From assembly GCF_016055185.1 (NCBI RefSeq), contig NZ_JAECVR010000004.1:1-64000 (forward strand): a stretch of 64,000 nucleotides of DNA, read 5' to 3'. A program made the position numbers and the translations under genes. Positions 47,903 through 58,671 of the stretch are shown here, one piece after another. A model generated the notes under the pieces. It did no database searches. It was not told the origin of the DNA and was given only the letters and a program-made list of their open reading frames with translations. The stretch's first letter is position 1. Each line of letters starts with the position of its first letter. The DNA comes from Paenactinomyces guangxiensis (lineage in GTDB: Bacteria; Bacillota; Bacilli; Thermoactinomycetales; Thermoactinomycetaceae).

Positions 47903-48829
47903 TTACAAAGGGAGAAGTTTGATCTGTAATTGTCCCAGCAGATGTTTAAGATCAGAGGGCAGAGGAGATGAGAAGGAGAGATTTTTCTCTGTGAGTGGGT
48001 GTGTCAATGACAGCTCTGATGAGTGAAGAGCTTGCCTCTGAATGAAACTCACATCTCCCCCGTATAATGAATCCCCGAGCAGGGGAGCGCCCAGATGAGA
48101 GAAATGAACGCGAATCTGGTGCGTTCGCCCAGTCTCCAACTCAGCTTGTACCAGCGATCCATGTTTATTTTGCCGAACAACACGATAATGGGTGATGGCC
48201 GGCTCTCCCCGGGAAGTGACCCGGCGGCGCAAGGGGTGGCGGGGATCTCTCCCGATCGGTTGGGTGATGGTTCCCTTTGTTTCACGGAGGGGAGTACCCA
48301 GAACGGCTAAATATCGCCGTTTCACTTGCCTTTGTCTCAGCTGGCGGTCCAACAGCTGATGCATGTAAGCGTTTTTGGCAATCAGGATCAGGCCGGATGT
48401 CCCGCGGTCCAGCCGGTGAACCGGACGCACCACACCGGTAAATCCCCGTTGCTCCCATTGGTACAAAATCCCGTGCACAAGAGTAGAGCGGTCGTTGCCC
48501 CGAACGGGATGGACCGCCACTCCAGCAGGTTTATCCACAATCATCATATCCTGATCTTCATAGAGGGTTTGAAAATGGACAGGCTTCGGTTCCAGATCTG
48601 CCTTTTCGCGGGGACGTACGGCCACTTGCAGCCGATCCCCGGTTCTAACCGTTTGTTTTAGCCAGGGAGTCCGTCCGTTGAGGCGGATCCCCTTCATACG
48701 GGTCAACCGGTTTAACATACGGTTGGAAATCATTAACGGCCCTTTAAGAATGGACTCAACCGTCGCCTGATTCCATTTTTCGCTGACGTGAAAAGTAAGC
48801 CATTTGCTGTAATGTGATTGTTTGTTCAT
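47903..48829 (-). CDS. RluA-family pseudouridine synthase
   Basis: A 308-residue enzyme with the catalytic motif RPVHRLDRGTSGLILIAKN (Asp in HRLDRGTSG) and the later GRTHQIRVHF. An S4-like N-terminal part (MISNRMLNRLTRMKGIRLNG) binds RNA. It isomerises uridine in rRNA or tRNA; the target cannot be fixed. The start at 48829 is chosen over 48859 because GGAGAG lies just upstream. Confidence 0.92.
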   Translation of the reverse strand: MNKQSHYSKWLTFHVSEKWNQATVESILKGPLMISNRMLNRLTRMKGIRLNGRTPWLKQTVRTGDRLQVAVRPREKADLEPKPVHFQTLYEDQDMMIVDKPAGVAVHPVRGNDRSTLVHGILYQWEQRGFTGVVRPVHRLDRGTSGLILIAKNAYMHQLLDRQLRQRQVKRRYLAVLGTPLRETKGTITQPIGRDPRHPLRRRVTSRGEPAITHYRVVRQNKHGSLVQAELETGRTHQIRVHFSHLGAPLLGDSLYGGDVSFIQRQALHSSELSLTHPLTEKNLSFSSPLPSDLKHLLGQLQIKLLPL

Positions 48830-49037
48830 CCCATTCTCTCCAGGTTCATGCATCTTCAATTTTCCATGGCTGCCAGTTGCATTTTTAAGTTTAACCTTTT
48901 TTCATACTGATTCGCAAAACCGGCATTCCCTGTGATATAAAAGTGTCACATGGTATGGTGAATCGAAAATCGGCGCATCGGGAAAGCAACTTTCAATTGC
49001 AGGTGATAAAAAATCCTGATTTTAGAGGAGTGGTTTT

Positions 49038-49211
49038 ATGATCAGTTGGATTCCGGCTCCTTTGCAGTTCATGATTTTAGAAAGACCGGTGTTAAATGAA
49101 AATATCCGGATCGAAGAGAATTCTTTTATCCCTGCACTGCTATTTTTCGGAATCATGTTTTTTCTGGGTCTCTTTATACAGGACCGTTTTCTCGCAAAAA
49201 AAGAGGAATAG
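49038..49211 (+). CDS. Small single-pass membrane protein, 57 residues
   Basis: GAGGAG lies 8 bases before the ATG. The first 30 residues are polar, and the second half is one hydrophobic helix (FIPALLFFGIMFFLGLFI) followed by a basic end (QDRFLAKKEE), the usual inside-positive signal. No family recognised. It stands alone between the RluA-type and GNAT genes. Coding status rests on ribosome site and topology. Confidence 0.58.
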   Translation: MISWIPAPLQFMILERPVLNENIRIEENSFIPALLFFGIMFFLGLFIQDRFLAKKEE

Positions 49212-49258
49212 CCCGAGATAAGGCCATCTGTCTTTTTTGCCGTTTCCCCACCCGCTAA

Positions 49259-49777
49259 TCATAAAACAGGCAATACATAATAATCATCTTGAGCCGATAA
49301 GCCGAACCCGCATTTTTCATATAAGCGCAAGGCGTGGCGGTTTGTGGCGGACACTTCCAGAGTAAAAGTGCCGGCCTGGCTTTTAAACTGATTAATGATT
49401 TGCAGAAGAATAGACTTTCCTATTCCTTGTCCCTGGTGGGACGGATCAACGCAAAAACCGTACAGGTGGATATTTCTCTCTTCCCGGCAGAGGCTTATTT
49501 TTCCGATTAATGTTCCTTCTTTCACAAGTTGCAGGTGCAGATAATTAGGCTGGGCAAAGTCACGGGTTAGATTGCGATGTGAATGTTCATCATTCAAATT
49601 GAAACATTTTTTATCCAAACTCAACCCAGGCCCCAAAGTCTTCGTGGCTTGCTTCAACAGATCCCAATTGATCTTGATATTCAGCTGTTCGTATTGATTG
49701 CAAATTTGGTGGAGCTGCGCAATATCTTCAAGTTGTTGTTTGCTTAAAACCGTTTGGCTGATTATTTTTTGCCCCAT
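49259..49777 (-). CDS. GNAT-family N-acetyltransferase
   Basis: A 172-residue acetyltransferase with the acetyl-CoA loop VDPSHQGQGIGKSIL and the following VSATNRHALRLYEKCGF. The first 80 residues are not recognised. The frame extends to 49900, but ATG 49777 has AGAAGGTGA upstream and gives a normal length. The acetyl acceptor is unknown. Confidence 0.87.
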   Translation of the reverse strand: MGQKIISQTVLSKQQLEDIAQLHQICNQYEQLNIKINWDLLKQATKTLGPGLSLDKKCFNLNDEHSHRNLTRDFAQPNYLHLQLVKEGTLIGKISLCREERNIHLYGFCVDPSHQGQGIGKSILLQIINQFKSQAGTFTLEVSATNRHALRLYEKCGFGLSAQDDYYVLPVL

Positions 49778-50002
49778 GATGTTCACCTTCTGCGAAAAGT
49801 CCTTTGCTTTGATGTCTGTGATAAAGATATGATTTATGTATATCATAAGAAAGCACGGGATTTCCATAGTTTTGTCAAATGGGGAAACCTGAAATTTCAC
49901 AGTAATCGAAGATACATCAAAACAGAGAAAAAAATGAGAGAAGCAGATTTACTGGTAACAAGGAGCATATCATCTGCTTTTCCGTCATTGCAAAAAGAAA
50001 AT

Positions 50003-50031
50003 AAAAAGCACTTTCCCATTTGGGAAAGCGC
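50003..50031 (-). terminator. Intrinsic terminator of the cold shock gene
   Basis: On the minus strand, GCGCTTTCCC and GGGAAAGTGC form a stem followed by TTTTTATTTT (plus coordinates 50003-50031). Confidence 0.85.
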
Positions 50032-50050
50032 ATTGCAATTTTGATTCAAA

Positions 50051-50257
50051 TTAAACGTGGTTCAGCCGAACTACGTTAGCGGATTGAGGACCACGATCGC
50101 CTTCGACGATGTCGAACTCAACAGGCTCGCCTTCTTCAAGAGTTTTGAATCCGTCGGCTTGGATGGCGGAATAGTGTACGAATACATCGCCACCGTCTTC
50201 GCGCTCGATGAAGCCATAGCCTTTTTCAGCATTGAACCATTTTACTTTACCCTTCAT
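50051..50257 (-). CDS. Cold shock protein (CspB-like)
   Basis: A 68-residue single cold shock domain with both RNA-binding motifs: KGYGFIE (RNP1) and DVFVHYSAI (RNP2). It acts as a single-stranded nucleic acid chaperone. AAGGAGG lies 9 bases before the ATG. The 140 bases upstream form a likely long 5' leader, as is common for cold shock genes. Confidence 0.96.
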   Translation of the reverse strand: MKGKVKWFNAEKGYGFIEREDGGDVFVHYSAIQADGFKTLEEGEPVEFDIVEGDRGPQSANVVRLNHV

Positions 50258-50433
50258 TCTTGGGCCTCCTTCTTTCCATTAAAAAGCGGGCCAATCGCAA
50301 GCACTTGAACCTATTGTTAAAACAAGAGGCCACAAGATTAAAACTTGACTTTCAAAGCCACTTTTTAACGTAGTACACATATCATAACATGGCATGGGAA
50401 AAATTTCAACCGTTAAATAAGACTAATGGATGA

Positions 50434-50856
50434 TTAAAATAAATGTTGATAGGGAGATAGGTCTATATTTTTCTTTTGTAATGTTTTAATTAACCATTTG
50501 TGGTCCCGCTTCGGAGTAGCTAAAATATACCCTTTGATGATAAATTCTTCAGTCATGCGGTCCGCTTTGGCTTTTAAAGCTAACTCCCCGATTTTTCCGG
50601 CTATTTTCTGTTTTGCTACATCGCGAAATAATTGCGGGACAGGTGCGACAAGATCGTTTAACAATGATTTTTGTTCACTGGTCCATAAATGATATGTCTG
50701 TTTTATATAGTAATCCTGCCAATCCAGGTCTGACTTTCCATCAGCTTTGGGAAGTGATTTTAGAAATTTGCGGAACATAAAGTATCCGCCAATCGCCATC
50801 AAGCTTATGAGCATGATCCAAAAAAACAAATAGAACCACTGTAACCAGGCCGGCAC
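50434..50856 (-). CDS. DUF2621 membrane-anchored protein (YneK-like)
   Basis: A 140-residue protein with one N-terminal helix (FYLFFWIMLISLMAIGGYFM) and a soluble helical domain (WQDYYIKQTYHLWTSEQ, LNDLVAPVPQLFRDVAK, EEFIIKGYILATPKRD). It matches the DUF2621 family of Bacillus YneK from memory. Function unknown. The start is GTG 50856 with AGAGGTG upstream. Confidence 0.8.
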   Translation of the reverse strand: MPAWLQWFYLFFWIMLISLMAIGGYFMFRKFLKSLPKADGKSDLDWQDYYIKQTYHLWTSEQKSLLNDLVAPVPQLFRDVAKQKIAGKIGELALKAKADRMTEEFIIKGYILATPKRDHKWLIKTLQKKNIDLSPYQHLF

Positions 50857-51248
50857 GGTTCACACCTCTTTCATGCTTCTTTCAACTAATCATTATATAA
50901 GAGCGGAAAAGGGGGAAGCAAGGCCGGGCAGGCGGTGGCTGTTTACAATCCATCGAACTTTTGCAGCTCCCCCGCAGCGATTTTTTCAATGAAATTGCAC
51001 AAATGTCGGGCTCGGGAGGGAACTTTTTTATCTCAGAGGAGACGGAAGGATTTCTGAGTCTGCCAATTGGGTTACCGAATTTTTCACGTGCCGGAAGTGG
51101 CGGTTCGTTATGGATATTAAAATCAATATCTATGAAAGGTAATTATGTATTACCAACAAATAAAGTTTACGAATGTTGAATAAATATGTATTATAGTTAT
51201 ATTTCCTTCTTTTTTTCTTAAAAATAAGCTGGTAGATGAGTGAGAGAG

Positions 51249-52472
51249 ATGGAATTTAGTACAGGGAAAGCGGCGGGGGATGAGAAAGGGACGGTGATCT
51301 CTGTTTCACTCCTGACCGCCGTTTGCTTGCTCGGCGACTCTATGCTGTATGTGACATTACCTATTTTTTTTAAGCAAGCAGGGCTTTCTTCGTTATGGGA
51401 AGTCGGTTTGCTGCTTTCAGTCAACCGTTTGGTCCGCTTGCCGCTTAATCCGGTGATCGGCTGGATCTATCACAAAATGAGTTGGAAAACCGGAATGTGG
51501 GTGGCACTGTTTTTAAGTATCATCTCTACCGTGGGATACGGATGTTTCCAGGGACTGGCGGCCTGGTTGATTTTACGGGTGATTTGGGGCTGTGCCTGGT
51601 CTTTGTTGCGAATTGGCGGAATGATTGCCGTTGTAAGTGTGGCAAATGAGAATAATCACGGAGAGGGAATGGGCTGGTATAACGGGCTTTATCGGTTGGG
51701 AAGTTTAGGTGGAATGCTGGTAGGAACAATTCTTGCCGTAAAAATAGGCTTCTCTATGACTGCGATTCTTTTGGGGGTTATGCCTGTTTTATTTATCCCT
51801 TTTGTCATAAAGATGCGGGGAGTCAGCCCGGAGCGTACAGAGCAGACACAAAAGCAAGCGAAAATTTCTTTTCATGTCAACAGGATGGAGATGCTTGTAT
51901 TTGTGACCGGCTTTATGGTTTCTTTTTATATTCAAGGGGTGATCACTTCTACTTTCAGCTCTTTGATTACCTCTCGTTTCCCCGGACAGGTTGATATAGC
52001 AAGTTTTCTTATTCCGTCCACTGTTCTCGCAGGTTTTATTCTCGGTATACGTTGGGTCTGGGAGCCGTTTTTGGCTGTTTCGATTGGCAGATGGTCTGAC
52101 CGCCATGGAAGAGTGCCCATCTTTATCTTTTCTTTGCTGTTGTTTGGAGCCGGGATGGGCTTGGTCCCCGCGGGCCTAAACGCCGGGGCCTGGGCGGCTC
52201 TGATTCTGGTTTTGTTAATCCTGTCAACAGTTCTGACAACATTGGCCGACTCTTTATTAAGTGTTGTGGCGAAACAGAGATCCATTTCTCAGACAACCAC
52301 TCTTTATGCGTTGGCCGCTGACTTGGGCGCCGCACTCGGCCCTCAATGGGGACTCGGCCTGCTTGGTGTCGATGGCGGGATTTGGATCGTTTATCTCAGC
52401 GGAACGGTTGCCTGTTTTATTTTTGCGTTTCTCTGGCTGAAGAGATGGAGAGCGGTTGGCGGTGAGTCATAA
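51249..52472 (+). CDS. MFS transporter
   Basis: A protein of about 407 residues with twelve hydrophobic helices and MFS-type loops (GRWSDRHGRVPIFIFS between halves). The N-terminus is short and cytoplasmic. ATG 51249 is chosen over GTG 51240; both have only weak ribosome sites (GAGAGAG). Substrate unknown. It is not related in order to its neighbours. Confidence 0.85.
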   Translation: MEFSTGKAAGDEKGTVISVSLLTAVCLLGDSMLYVTLPIFFKQAGLSSLWEVGLLLSVNRLVRLPLNPVIGWIYHKMSWKTGMWVALFLSIISTVGYGCFQGLAAWLILRVIWGCAWSLLRIGGMIAVVSVANENNHGEGMGWYNGLYRLGSLGGMLVGTILAVKIGFSMTAILLGVMPVLFIPFVIKMRGVSPERTEQTQKQAKISFHVNRMEMLVFVTGFMVSFYIQGVITSTFSSLITSRFPGQVDIASFLIPSTVLAGFILGIRWVWEPFLAVSIGRWSDRHGRVPIFIFSLLLFGAGMGLVPAGLNAGAWAALILVLLILSTVLTTLADSLLSVVAKQRSISQTTTLYALAADLGAALGPQWGLGLLGVDGGIWIVYLSGTVACFIFAFLWLKRWRAVGGES

Positions 52473-52609
52473 CTATTCGCCTGCGGAGGCTTTTTCATGC
52501 AGGCTTGTTTTAAAAAGGGCGGATTCCGTTTGGGTAAACAGATGCTGATTGATGCAGCTGCCAAGAAAAGATTTAAAATGTCTGTTTCGCTTTATTGAAT
52601 CCAAATAAC

Positions 52610-52646
52610 AACACCCTCACCTGTTCAAGATGAGGGTGTTTACTTT
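52610..52646. terminator. Intrinsic terminator
   Basis: AACACCCTCA (52610-52619) pairs perfectly with TGAGGGTGTT (52631-52640), followed by TACTTTAT. It is 138 bases after the MFS gene and 13 bases after the stop of the minus-strand micropeptide, and is likely bidirectional. Confidence 0.8.
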
Positions 52647-52658
52647 ATATGTAATATT

Positions 52659-52751
52659 TCATACAAACAGGCTGACCGTAAAGTAGATCAACCCCCAGAG
52701 CGGAATACTGAATAAGGCGGCGTTAAATAATCCGATCGGTGCGTTGTTCAT
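52659..52751 (-). CDS. Membrane micropeptide 1 of a tandem paralogous pair, 30 residues
   Basis: The peptide begins MNNAPIGLFNAALFSIPLWG and ends LIYFTVSLFV. One hydrophobic segment covers most of it, with no signal-peptide cleavage site. The sequence is strongly similar to the peptide 89 bases upstream, sharing MNN, IG, FNAAL, SIPLWGLIY and LF. GGAGG lies 9 bases before the ATG and a terminator follows. Conservation at protein level between tandem copies supports real translation. Function unknown; a type I toxin-like or membrane-complex subunit role is possible. Confidence 0.7.
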   Translation of the reverse strand: MNNAPIGLFNAALFSIPLWGLIYFTVSLFV

Positions 52752-52839
52752 CGTTGATAACCTCCATCATAATCCGTGTTTTATGTCAAAGTGATTAAAT
52801 TTCGAGTAAAATATGTCTGTGAACAATTGGTTTTATTTT

Positions 52840-52935
52840 TTATCCGATGAAGAGGCGTACAGCATAGTAGATTAAACCCCAGAGCGGGATGCTGAGAAGA
52901 GCAGCGTTAAAGATTCCGATTGATGTGTTATTCAT
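52840..52935 (-). CDS. Membrane micropeptide 2 of a tandem paralogous pair, 31 residues
   Basis: The peptide begins MNNTSIGIFNAALLSIPLWG and ends LIYYAVRLFIG. It is the upstream member of the pair. GGAGG lies 8 bases before ATG 52935 (an ATG directly before it, 52938, has a spacing of only 5). The core FNAAL-SIPLWGLIY is shared with micropeptide 1. Both have a hydrophobic centre with a Pro-Leu-Trp kink. No antisense RNA gene or other partner could be named. Confidence 0.7.
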   Translation of the reverse strand: MNNTSIGIFNAALLSIPLWGLIYYAVRLFIG

Positions 52936-53160
52936 CATGCACACCTCCGAATGTCCTCTTGTTGATCCCATTATAATAGCTGCCGATTCCGCTTGTCTGC
53001 GCTTTTGCCCATTTGTAATCTGAATGTAATCTTGTAGTTACGTTAGGGTTATAGAGAAACAGAACGATGACAAATTTTACGCTTTCATATTTATAAAAAG
53101 AACAGAGAATCTTTGTTTTTCGGAGTTTGATTGAAATACAGGGTTTTGTTTCAGCAATGA

Positions 53161-54831
<1,671 letters not shown>

Positions 54832-54849
54832 ACAAGCGCTTGGAAAGAT

Positions 54850-54882
54850 CCGCAAGTTCTGCTGATGGCTTGCGGCTTTTTT
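54850..54882 (+). terminator. Intrinsic terminator of the ABC-F gene
   Basis: CCGCAAG (54850-54856) pairs with CTTGCGG (54869-54875), followed by CTTTTTT. Confidence 0.8.
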
Positions 54883-54984
54883 GCGGGGATTGAAATGGTG
54901 AGAGATATCATTGACGGTACTTTTTTCCCTGGTTTATACTACCTGTCGTGCCTGCTGGCAGAGGAAAAACGGAGAGGAGAGACT

Positions 54985-56133
54985 GTGTTGGAACGAAAAG
55001 CTTCAGAAAAGAAGCCTTTGTCCCCCGCCTGGGATCCCTGGGATGCCTGGTATACCCGGAGTGAGAAGGGCTTCTACGAGCTGACCAGTGTGGAGTTTAC
55101 TGTCACCAACCTTTGCAACCTGCGCTGTGAACACTGCGCGGTGGGGGAAACGTTGGTGGAAAAAGAAGGAACTCCTTTGCCGGCCGATCAGCTTATTCGC
55201 TGTCTGGATGAAGTAGATACTTTGCAGACTCTGAGCATTACGGGCGGAGAACCGATCCTGAGCACCCGTGTTGTTAATGAGACGATTCGCCCTCTCTTGC
55301 GTTATGCCAAATCGAGGGGAATATATACACAGATCAATTCCAATCTTACCCTTCCGCTATCCCGCTATGAGGATTGGATTGAAGACCTGGATGTTCTGCA
55401 TATCTCCTATAACTACCGGGATGTACATGATTTTTACCGCATCGCTTTTCAAAAGTACGGGAAAGAGGTGAGCCTGTCTGCGGCAGAAAAGCTGTTTGAA
55501 CAGATGAAAGAAAATGCACGCGCCTTATCTGATGCAGGAGTATTCATCTCTGCAGAATCGCTGCTCAGTCCTTTCACGGCGCGGTACATTACGGGAATGC
55601 ACCGGGATATTGCAGAGATGGGCTGTCGCCGCCATGAAGTGCACCCACTCTATCCCAGCGACTTTGCCAGGGAAATGAAATTGCTTACCCTGGACGAATA
55701 CCGGGAAACGATTTTGCGGCTGGTGGAGGGAAGAGAGCCTGATGTATGGATTTTGTTAGGGACCTTGCCATTTTTCCCTTGCAGTGACCGGCAATCGGAT
55801 CTCGACCTCTGGCTTCGCCTGCATCGTGAAAAGAATCTCACCGTGCGCCAGGACCCTGATGGGCGAAACCGCCTCAACATCAACGCCTTTACCGGTGATG
55901 TCATTGTTACGGATTTTGGTGATGTACCACCGCTGGGAAATATCCGCCGGCATCGTTTAACAGATATTTTTGCCCGCTGGCTTGAACTGCCGGTAGCCAA
56001 ACAACACCATTGTTTCTGTTCAGAAGCGCATTGTGCCGGGCCAAACATCCTGGTTTCCAATGCCTATTACAGAGATTGGGACTTTACAAAGCGGAAGGCG
56101 AAAGTGGAAGTGGTTCAGGTAAACGAAGGTTGA
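54985..56133 (+). CDS. Radical SAM protein, YfkAB-like
   Basis: A 382-residue radical SAM enzyme. The cluster motif CNLRCEHC gives Cys44, Cys48 and Cys51, and SITGGEPIL is the SAM-binding GGE segment. The C-terminus contains further Cys and His residues (HHCFCSEAHCAGPN) that may bind an auxiliary cluster. It matches Bacillus YfkAB in length and pattern. The start is GTG 54985 (or TTG 54988) after GGAGAGGAG; the longer frame from 54865 overlaps the previous terminator. Reaction unknown. Confidence 0.85.
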   Translation: MLERKASEKKPLSPAWDPWDAWYTRSEKGFYELTSVEFTVTNLCNLRCEHCAVGETLVEKEGTPLPADQLIRCLDEVDTLQTLSITGGEPILSTRVVNETIRPLLRYAKSRGIYTQINSNLTLPLSRYEDWIEDLDVLHISYNYRDVHDFYRIAFQKYGKEVSLSAAEKLFEQMKENARALSDAGVFISAESLLSPFTARYITGMHRDIAEMGCRRHEVHPLYPSDFAREMKLLTLDEYRETILRLVEGREPDVWILLGTLPFFPCSDRQSDLDLWLRLHREKNLTVRQDPDGRNRLNINAFTGDVIVTDFGDVPPLGNIRRHRLTDIFARWLELPVAKQHHCFCSEAHCAGPNILVSNAYYRDWDFTKRKAKVEVVQVNEG

Positions 56134-56136
56134 AAT

Positions 56137-56165
56137 AATCCCCGCGTGGAGTGGGGATTTTCTTC
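56137..56165 (+). terminator. Intrinsic terminator of the radical SAM gene
   Basis: AATCCCC (56137-56143) pairs with GGGGATT (56153-56159), followed by TTCTT. Confidence 0.7.
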
Positions 56166-56382
56166 CATTTGGAAGCAAGGTTTCTGCCTCCCGGCTACCT
56201 GATCAAAAACAGGAGGTTTTTTCACCCTAAAGTGAATGGTTAAAGGCGAATATATATATGTAATAAAATATAGACAATCATTCCTGTCTGCCTTTCAATC
56301 GTGTTAGTATGAAAAGGTAGCCCAATTTTTGAAACTTTGTAGAAATATTTTTCGTCTTAAAAAAGTGAAGAGGTGAAACAAG

Positions 56383-58671
56383 GTGAGATGGAAACAGCTC
56401 TGCCGCTGGGTTTGTCTGGTTTGTTTAGTAGCGGTTCCCTTATCCTTCTTCCCGGTCAACCTGACCGAGTCGGCACCGCAAAAAGCCAGGTTGGAAGTGG
56501 AGCCGGGCTGGAAAGGGGAATACAAGGGGGATTTTGTGCCTGTCAAGGTACGAATCACCGGAACATCGAATGTAAAGGGAGAACTGTCTGTTACAGTTCC
56601 TGATTCCAATAGCAACAATCAAAAAATGACGGCATTCCCGTCGGAAAAAATTGAAGTCGCCTCAGGAGCAACCAAAGAGATCACATTGATTGTTCCAAAA
56701 AAAATGGCGAGACCTGATGCCAGTGTCGTCCTTCTGATTAACGGAGAAGTGACCGCTGCCCGGAAAATCGGGGGGAGGCAGCTGGGCACCAACGATTTGG
56801 CCGTTGGTGTGCTGAGTGATGATCATAGCGTTGCTCCATTTGCTCAAGGTGTTGCGGCAGATGACAAGAACTTGTCTGTACATACATACCCGCTTACCGT
56901 GAAGGATATTCCCGTACAGGCACAGGGATTGTCCGGATTGGATGTTCTGGTTATCAACCGGTTGGCATCGGAGTCGCTGACCCCGGCACAATTGAACGCG
57001 ATTCACCTGTGGGTGACCAATGGGGGGAGGCTGCTAATCGGGGGAGGGAATCAGGCAACCGTCACTGCAAAAGGGCTGGAAGGTCTGTTACCTGTTCAAT
57101 TGACAGGGAAAACAGGTACCGCCGGCGATCTGAAAAGCCTCTCTACATGGGGGCCGCCGCCATCGGGTACCATTGAGATCAGTCAGAGCGTGCTGAAAGA
57201 AGGAAGCCGGGCGCTGGCAACCAGTGGGGAGCAGGTATTATTGGCTTCGCGAAATGTCGGGAAGGGGAAAGTATTTTATGCCGGCTATGATTTGGCTGTT
57301 GCGCCGATGGACGGTTGGGCCGGGAACAAGAAGTTATGGAGCCAGCAACTGCTTTTTCTGAAGGAAACGGATCAGAGGCAGATGATGCAATATAATGGAA
57401 TAGGTGCTTTTCGGGATCCATGGGGATTGCAAAATGCCTTAAAGAAAATGCCGCATATCACTCTTCCCAAAATGAGTATTCTCATTGTTGTGTTCGGTTT
57501 GTACGTGATTATTGCGGGACCTGTAACCTACTGGGTATTTGCCCGGCGGAAAAAGCATGAATGGAATTGGGTGGCTGTTCCCCTGGTCGGAATTCTGGTC
57601 GCCGCCGGACTTTATGCCTATGGAAACAATCTGCGGGGCAATGCTGTACTGGTGCACAACATTGGAATCGTCAATGCAGATTCATCGGGCTTCGCGTCTG
57701 TTCATGGTGCTTCTGCGATTGTTTCGCAAGATGCGGATGATTATAAAATAAAATTCCCTGACGGATTTGCCTGGCCTATAGAGCACGAGCATATTTCCCC
57801 TCAATCAGCCGGGTCAAAAAAATGGATCAGTTTACAGAATGGTGCCAGCATCCTTTATGATAACGTTCCTCAATGGAGCATACGAGAGTCGTATGTTGAG
57901 TTGACCAAACAGGTGGGAGGCAACTTGACCGGCAGCTTTTCTTACCAAAACGGCCGGGTGGTTGGAAAGGTGAACAACGGAACCCGCCTGAAGTTAAAAA
58001 ATGTGGAAGTTCTTTTGGGAAACAGTCATGTGACGATCGGGGACTTAAAACCTGGCGAAAGTAAGGATTTTACCGGGCAAATGTCAACCTCAGGCGGGCG
58101 GTTGCAGGTGAATCCGTTAAGATTCAGAGGGCGGGAAGCAGAAATTTATTACCTTGCCTCGCAAAAATTGCCGCCGATTCGTAAATACGATGTGATCGGT
58201 TGGACAGAAGATCCTCTGATCAAAACAGAAGTAACTGATCACAAAATCAAAAGCGCCAATCTTTATCTGGTTAACGGTACCATAAGCAAAAACACGGATG
58301 CACAGGGAAATTTAACCCTGCTGTTTGGAGAGATCGAACCTGAGATAATCAACTCTACGTACCCCGCTTATCAGGATTTTCTTTCCGATCGCAAACCAGT
58401 GGTGATGGATAACAATGGAACGATTACTTTTGAATTCCCTCTACAGCAAAAGTTTGACCGGATTAACCGCCTTGATATCAGGACCGACAAAGTAAAGACT
58501 GAAATTTATAACTGGCAAAACCAGCGGTGGGAACTGCTGGCTGCAATGAATAAAAAAGCATACTCTTCCTATTTCTCAAAAGATCAACGGGTGCGCATTC
58601 GAGTTCATATAAATGCCCACCAGATGATTCAACAGCCGCAGATTGAGATAGAAGGGAGAGTGAAACAATGA
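56383..58671 (+). CDS. Large exported/membrane protein, first gene of an ABC-MoxR cluster
   Basis: A 762-residue protein. A signal peptide covers about residues 1-32, and an extracytoplasmic domain (35-340) has a beta-sandwich start (LEVEPGWKGEYKGDFVPVKV). A GATase-like segment follows (LDVLVINRLASESLTPAQL, GGRLLIGGG). Two helices lie near 364-386 and 396-414, and a second extracytoplasmic domain extends to the C-terminus. GAGGTG lies 7 bases before the GTG start. Its stop overlaps the ABC ATPase start (ATGA). I know no named family; similar proteins head ABC-MoxR-DUF58 clusters, where they may be the exported partner. Confidence 0.8.
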   Translation: MRWKQLCRWVCLVCLVAVPLSFFPVNLTESAPQKARLEVEPGWKGEYKGDFVPVKVRITGTSNVKGELSVTVPDSNSNNQKMTAFPSEKIEVASGATKEITLIVPKKMARPDASVVLLINGEVTAARKIGGRQLGTNDLAVGVLSDDHSVAPFAQGVAADDKNLSVHTYPLTVKDIPVQAQGLSGLDVLVINRLASESLTPAQLNAIHLWVTNGGRLLIGGGNQATVTAKGLEGLLPVQLTGKTGTAGDLKSLSTWGPPPSGTIEISQSVLKEGSRALATSGEQVLLASRNVGKGKVFYAGYDLAVAPMDGWAGNKKLWSQQLLFLKETDQRQMMQYNGIGAFRDPWGLQNALKKMPHITLPKMSILIVVFGLYVIIAGPVTYWVFARRKKHEWNWVAVPLVGILVAAGLYAYGNNLRGNAVLVHNIGIVNADSSGFASVHGASAIVSQDADDYKIKFPDGFAWPIEHEHISPQSAGSKKWISLQNGASILYDNVPQWSIRESYVELTKQVGGNLTGSFSYQNGRVVGKVNNGTRLKLKNVEVLLGNSHVTIGDLKPGESKDFTGQMSTSGGRLQVNPLRFRGREAEIYYLASQKLPPIRKYDVIGWTEDPLIKTEVTDHKIKSANLYLVNGTISKNTDAQGNLTLLFGEIEPEIINSTYPAYQDFLSDRKPVVMDNNGTITFEFPLQQKFDRINRLDIRTDKVKTEIYNWQNQRWELLAAMNKKAYSSYFSKDQRVRIRVHINAHQMIQQPQIEIEGRVKQ

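Noticed and set aside
50961-51179. Plus-strand open frame of 72 codons
   Set aside because: No ribosome site and no sensible composition; the gap probably only holds the promoter of the MFS gene.
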